Positions 7,320-10,024 of a DNA stretch of 10,024 nucleotides are shown piece after piece (position 1 is the first letter of the stretch; every line of letters starts with the position of its first letter). The notes beneath the pieces were generated by a model. It worked only from the letters and a program-made list of their open reading frames with translations. It was not told the DNA's origin and did no database searches. A program made the position numbers and the translations under genes. The DNA lies in assembly GCA_034696485.1 (NCBI GenBank), contig JAQIWT010001640.1, positions 1 through 10,024 on the forward strand. Direction: 5' to 3'. This stretch comes from Isohypsibius dastychi. Lineage: Eukaryota > Tardigrada > Eutardigrada > Parachela > Isohypsibiidae.

Positions 7320-8370
7320 CTAGGAAGATATTGGTGATGTTTGGTTGTCAAACCAAGTGCCATGAAGCCGGCATTGCTTTCAAGAGACATGGTCCTGAAT
7401 GTTACCGTATAAGCGTTCGCTTGGTGGGATATTAATCGTGTGCACTAGCTAATTCATTTAGCCCTTTCAGAAATCAGGTTGAACGTACAGTATTTGACAA
7501 CTAAATTAACGCAGAACCATTCATGGCAATTGACAACCAACCCACATACTAGCTGGGAAAAATCGGTTATGGTCAGAAATTCGTGAACACAAAGCTCTTG
7601 AGTGGTTTCTAGGTGGATAAGGCAATCAGGAAAAAAAACAAGGTCGCAAACAAATGAGTCAAACGTACCGTTCAAGATTTGCGTGCCCGCAAACTGAATT
7701 TCAAAAAGGTCAGCTTCCAGGAAGAATTCAGAGAAATTTCTCGGTTGATCCGGAGGTCGTGATTCAACTCTGGTAAGAATGATGAGACAAATTGTTGTTT
7801 CGTCCGCGAAGATATAGGATAACCACTTTGACCACCCCCTAGTCAGATTTTCCGCACCCACACCGGTGGATTGAAATTAACACCGATACTCTAAGGCATG
7901 TATGCCAAAAATTCACGTCACAGACGGCGAAACCCGATCGAGGAAGAGGTCCTCGGGTTTTATCCAAAATGGCTCCAGCTGACGAGGTGTCCCAAAGCAC
8001 CTTCATACAATCTCCCTGACACCGCGTCTTGTTTAGAAAAAAAAGATTTTGAGCGCATTTTATATTTCAATCTACCAGTCTGCGGTAGCACTTTATTGGG
8101 AAGTGCCTGCAAAAAATATGCAAAGTGTCCCGTTTTTGCAGTTCTAGTTCGGCTATCCTGCCGGTCCGATTGAACCTATTCCCGTTTTCGGGATCGAGAA
8201 GTTTTCGATCCAAACTTGGAATACGAAGGTAGCCTCTACTACCACATCACAAAATGTCTCGATTTGATTTGATGTAGGAGCCACACAGAGGTACATCATC
8301 GGTAAACGAGGACAAACATGTCGCAAAAGGTGACCAACACTCTGACTGTTCGCCCACTTGTTCAGACAAG
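7320..8370. other. Stretch without a supported gene
   Basis: The longest frames are 135 codons on the - strand (7454-7861, starting at GTG, no ATG near its start) and 91 codons on the + strand (7898-8173, ATG start, Cys-rich end). Neither shows a recognised domain, splice support or promoter. Paired hairpins at 8181-8211 follow the second one directly. Confidence 0.4.
8181..8211. repeat. Two overlapping, mutually exclusive hairpins
   Basis: CCCG-TTTT-CGGG (8181-8192) and GGATCGA-7 bases-TCGATCC (8191-8211) share the two G at 8191-8192, so a transcript could complete only one stem at a time. They lie just after the stop of a 91-codon frame. Confidence 0.8.
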
Positions 8371-8372
8371 CC

Positions 8373-8441
8373 GGGGGTAGTTTAGTTGTAAGGTTCTCGG
8401 GATCTCACACCATCCTCCGCTTGAATCCGATCTTTTGCCCC
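8373..8441 (+). repeat. tRNA-like / SINE-head remnant
   Basis: A-box-like TAGTTTAGTTG (8378-8388) lies at the position it would have in a tRNA that begins at GGGGGTA (8373). A B-box-like GCTTGAATCC (8419-8428) follows 30 bases later and equals the consensus GGTTCGAATCC with one base lost and one changed. The ends pair partly (GGGG with CCCC at 8438-8441). The stems are too decayed for a working tRNA, so a tRNA-derived SINE head or a tRNA pseudogene is more likely. Confidence 0.35.
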
Positions 8442-9380
8442 TGAGAAGGTAAGTGTAATTTGAAGAGCGGGCAAGGTTCTGCTTGAAAACAGGCCATCTC
8501 GTGGTTTAAATTCATCAGATCGGATATTCAGCTCGGACAAACATATAGGTTATTTATGCACTTCTAAAACCCGGTCAGACCCCTCGTATTAGAACAGCTA
8601 ATATTCACAAGGCAACTTTCAACTCAGCTTATGACACTCTTTCGCAGACCTGAGCCTGGTTAATGAGAACAGCGAAATGCTCTTTATTCGACGGTATAAC
8701 CTTGCAAAGACTCCAACGGATATTTGAAACATCGATTTGTCACGTTACTCGCAACACCATACACACTATTTCTCCCATTTTTTGCGCCATCGAGTTAACA
8801 AGGTCACAACTTTCTAGCGAACACAGCAGTTATAATGGCTGGACACAGACGTTTTCGTTGACCGTACGAATGCAGCGGCGGATCCTCCAAATCCAGTAAA
8901 ATCTGTGCATGATCAGATTTGTGAAAGTTTGTGAGACACAAACGCCTCGATTTAACACAGGCATCTACTTCCTTCTTGGAAATTCTTAACTAAGATTAAC
9001 CGGTCAGACCACCCTGTCGGTCACTAATTTTGGTTACACTGCGTACCTGAACAGAATTTTGCGCCACGAACACCGAGACGTACCCACCACGAACCCACGC
9101 CTACTAGTAGAGATCCTGGTGGGACAACACCTTGACAAATTGCGTCGAAACTTTGCAACTAATTCTGTGAAGAAGTATCTTAACTCTGTAACTATCGCCC
9201 CAAATATTAACAGTCATGACTAATTAGATCTCTGTCTTCCAACAGTCTGAGATCCAGCGCAAACTACGCTTCTGCCATTTGGTCAGAGGCCTAATTCAGC
9301 CCGCGACGAAACTGACTTGACTCCTGTTCCATTTGATCCATCCAACCTCAGGGCCCCGGAATACAAAGATGGACGAACAC
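8442..9380. other. Stretch without a supported gene
   Basis: A textbook 5' splice site sequence (AAG/GTAAGT, GT at 8449) and a good 3' splice site (CTCTGTCTTCCAACAG ending near 9246, with CTAAT upstream) lie on the + strand. They bound no exon I can support. The 78-codon frame at 8663-8899 is unrecognised. The 11-mer CCGGTCAGACC occurs twice (near 8571 and 9000). Confidence 0.35.
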
Positions 9381-9387
9381 GAACACT

Positions 9388-9652
9388 CTAAGATTCAGCT
9401 GCTGGATTGTAATGTTCACCCATCTTTGCAGGGGGGGGGGGGGTAGATTCTAGTTGCATACAATCCTGAACCTCCATCTTCTCCATGAAAAACGTATTTC
9501 CAGATGAGTCTCGTTCAACATAGTGCACCGCTTCATCTATTGTGACTGCTACTGGTACTGAGTACTGACTGTTCGGAATTCGGATCAAGTCAGGAGCAAT
9601 CGAAATGCCCGTTGAACAAAACAGTCTCCAAACTTGATCTTTTTCAGTCCAT
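9388..9652 (-). CDS. Possible exon or terminal coding segment, unrecognised protein
   Basis: The - strand is open from 9669 to the TAG at 9388-9390. A possible 3' splice site (GATTTTTTCGTGCTGGTAG ending at 9653) would start the exon at 9652, phase 2, reading W-T-E-K-D-Q-V-W. The frame has balanced, soluble-protein composition with an acidic middle (I-D-E-A-V-H-Y-V-E-R-D) and T-P-P-P-P-A near the end, encoded by 13 consecutive C. There is no ATG before codon 62 of the open stretch, so it would have to be an internal or last exon. It lies downstream of the adaptor stop on the same strand: it may be a separate gene, an alternative last exon, or chance within the 3' untranslated region. I recognise no domain. 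Confidence 0.25.
9431..9443 (+). repeat. Homopolymer run of 13 G
   Basis: Thirteen consecutive G occur on the + strand, a class of tract prone to length change and to sequencing error. On the - strand it encodes a run of four Pro in the open frame above, so a one-base length error would change that reading. Confidence 0.95.
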
Positions 9653-9703
9653 CTACCAGCACGAAAAAATCACACGGAATGCTGCATTCGCAACGAGTAA
9701 CTT

Positions 9704-9709
9704 TTTAAT
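9704..9709 (-). terminator. ATTAAA polyadenylation signal candidate for the adaptor gene
   Basis: ATTAAA on the - strand lies about 200 bases after the stop at 9911-9913. A TATAAA variant is also present at 9718-9723. No AATAAA was seen on this strand between the stop and here. Confidence 0.3.
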
Positions 9710-9910
9710 CCTGGTAATTTATAAAACTCAAACTGTTCAAAACCTATCCACAACATACCATAACAAATTAAATCAACGAACAAACCCACTCATTCCAGCA
9801 AGCAAACAAATCCCATCAGGGGAAAAAGGCGATTAATAAAATGTCAAGCGCCGGAGAGTATACACATAATCATAAAATCGCAGTTCAACAAAAAAAAACA
9901 ATCAACTCAA

Positions 9911-10024
9911 TCAAGTTAAAAACGGGTTCGTGGAAGCCTGTCCATTTTTCTGTACATTCACCCAGTCGGCATTAAACGGATCATGAACTGCAGTCGCGGA
10001 ATTATTCCAGTCAACGGTGAGTGG
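9911..10024 (-). CDS. C-terminal end of a Numb-like endocytic adaptor (partial)
   Basis: The frame enters from the right edge and ends with TGA at 9911-9913, giving 37 residues. They include H-D-P-F-N-A-D-W-V and, seven residues from the end, S-T-N-P-F-L-T. Asp-Pro-Phe motifs bind the AP-2 alpha appendage and Asn-Pro-Phe motifs bind EH domains of Eps15-type proteins. A DPF followed by a Trp-containing stretch and a near-terminal T-N-P-F is the layout at the C-terminus of Numb, an adaptor that directs receptor endocytosis and asymmetric Notch inhibition. The phosphotyrosine-binding domain that would settle the identity lies outside the window, so other clathrin adaptors with DPF/NPF tails stay possible. 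Coding status is supported by composition and clean motifs; the name is an inference. The gene converges on the glutamate receptor at the far left. Confidence 0.5.
   Translation of the reverse strand, partial: PLTVDWNNSATAVHDPFNADWVNVQKNGQASTNPFLT

Noticed and set aside
7454-7861. 135-codon frame on the - strand, with a TGGTCAAAGTGG sequence like a tRNA A box near 7820-7835
   Set aside because: There is no ATG start and no recognised domain. The nearest B-box-like sequence (GTTGAATCAC) lies about 55 bases past the A-box lookalike and pairs with nothing tRNA-like.
8420-8450. Perfect 5' splice site AAG/GTAAGT at 8449 as evidence for an exon
   Set aside because: No open frame of useful length leads into it, and it lies inside or next to the tRNA-like remnant. 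It is probably a chance match or a cryptic site.
1-10024. CRISPR arrays, bacterial operons, complete transposons, reverse transcriptase or integrase motifs
   Set aside because: No regularly spaced repeats, no terminal inverted repeats flanking a transposase, and no catalytic motifs of these enzymes were found on either strand.

Overview
The window is eukaryotic nuclear DNA. It has split genes with GT..AG introns, AATAAA-type polyadenylation signals, long stretches without open reading frames, and no ribosome binding sites or operons. The one firmly recognised protein is an ionotropic glutamate receptor, so the source is an animal. A 65-base intron, large gene-poor gaps and mild AT richness would suit a flatworm, perhaps a trematode or another lophotrochozoan. 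That placement is inference from style, not from a diagnostic gene.

Layout. At the left edge (1-647, + strand) are the last two visible exons of a non-NMDA ionotropic glutamate receptor: the end of the ligand-binding domain, the fourth membrane segment and a hydrophilic cytoplasmic tail. Poly(A) signals follow at 882 and 1042. At the right edge (9911-10024, - strand) is the C-terminal end of a protein with a DPF motif and a near-terminal NPF motif, arranged as in Numb-type endocytic adaptors. The two genes converge, so most of the window is the space between their 3' ends.

The most interesting interior element is on the - strand at 6302-7289. A well-formed 3' splice site (branch point, pyrimidine tract, CAG) precedes a short leader and an ATG opening a frame with a strong signal-peptide-like start. 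A phase-compatible intron leads into a 515-base exon. That exon carries three in-frame Lys-Arg-Ser sites and two amidation/cleavage motifs (Gly-Arg-Lys and Gly-Lys-Arg), giving a predicted precursor of about 216 residues. It looks like an undescribed neuropeptide precursor, but it is a manual gene model and needs transcript support.

The rest holds non-coding structure: a perfect 17-bp inverted repeat at 1406-1456, a dense cluster of palindromes at 5197-5302 inside a possible dispersed repeat, a tRNA-like (SINE-like) remnant at 8373-8441, two overlapping hairpins at 8181-8211 and a run of 13 G at 9431-9443. Several 60-135 codon frames are probably chance; the few with some extra support are listed at low confidence.
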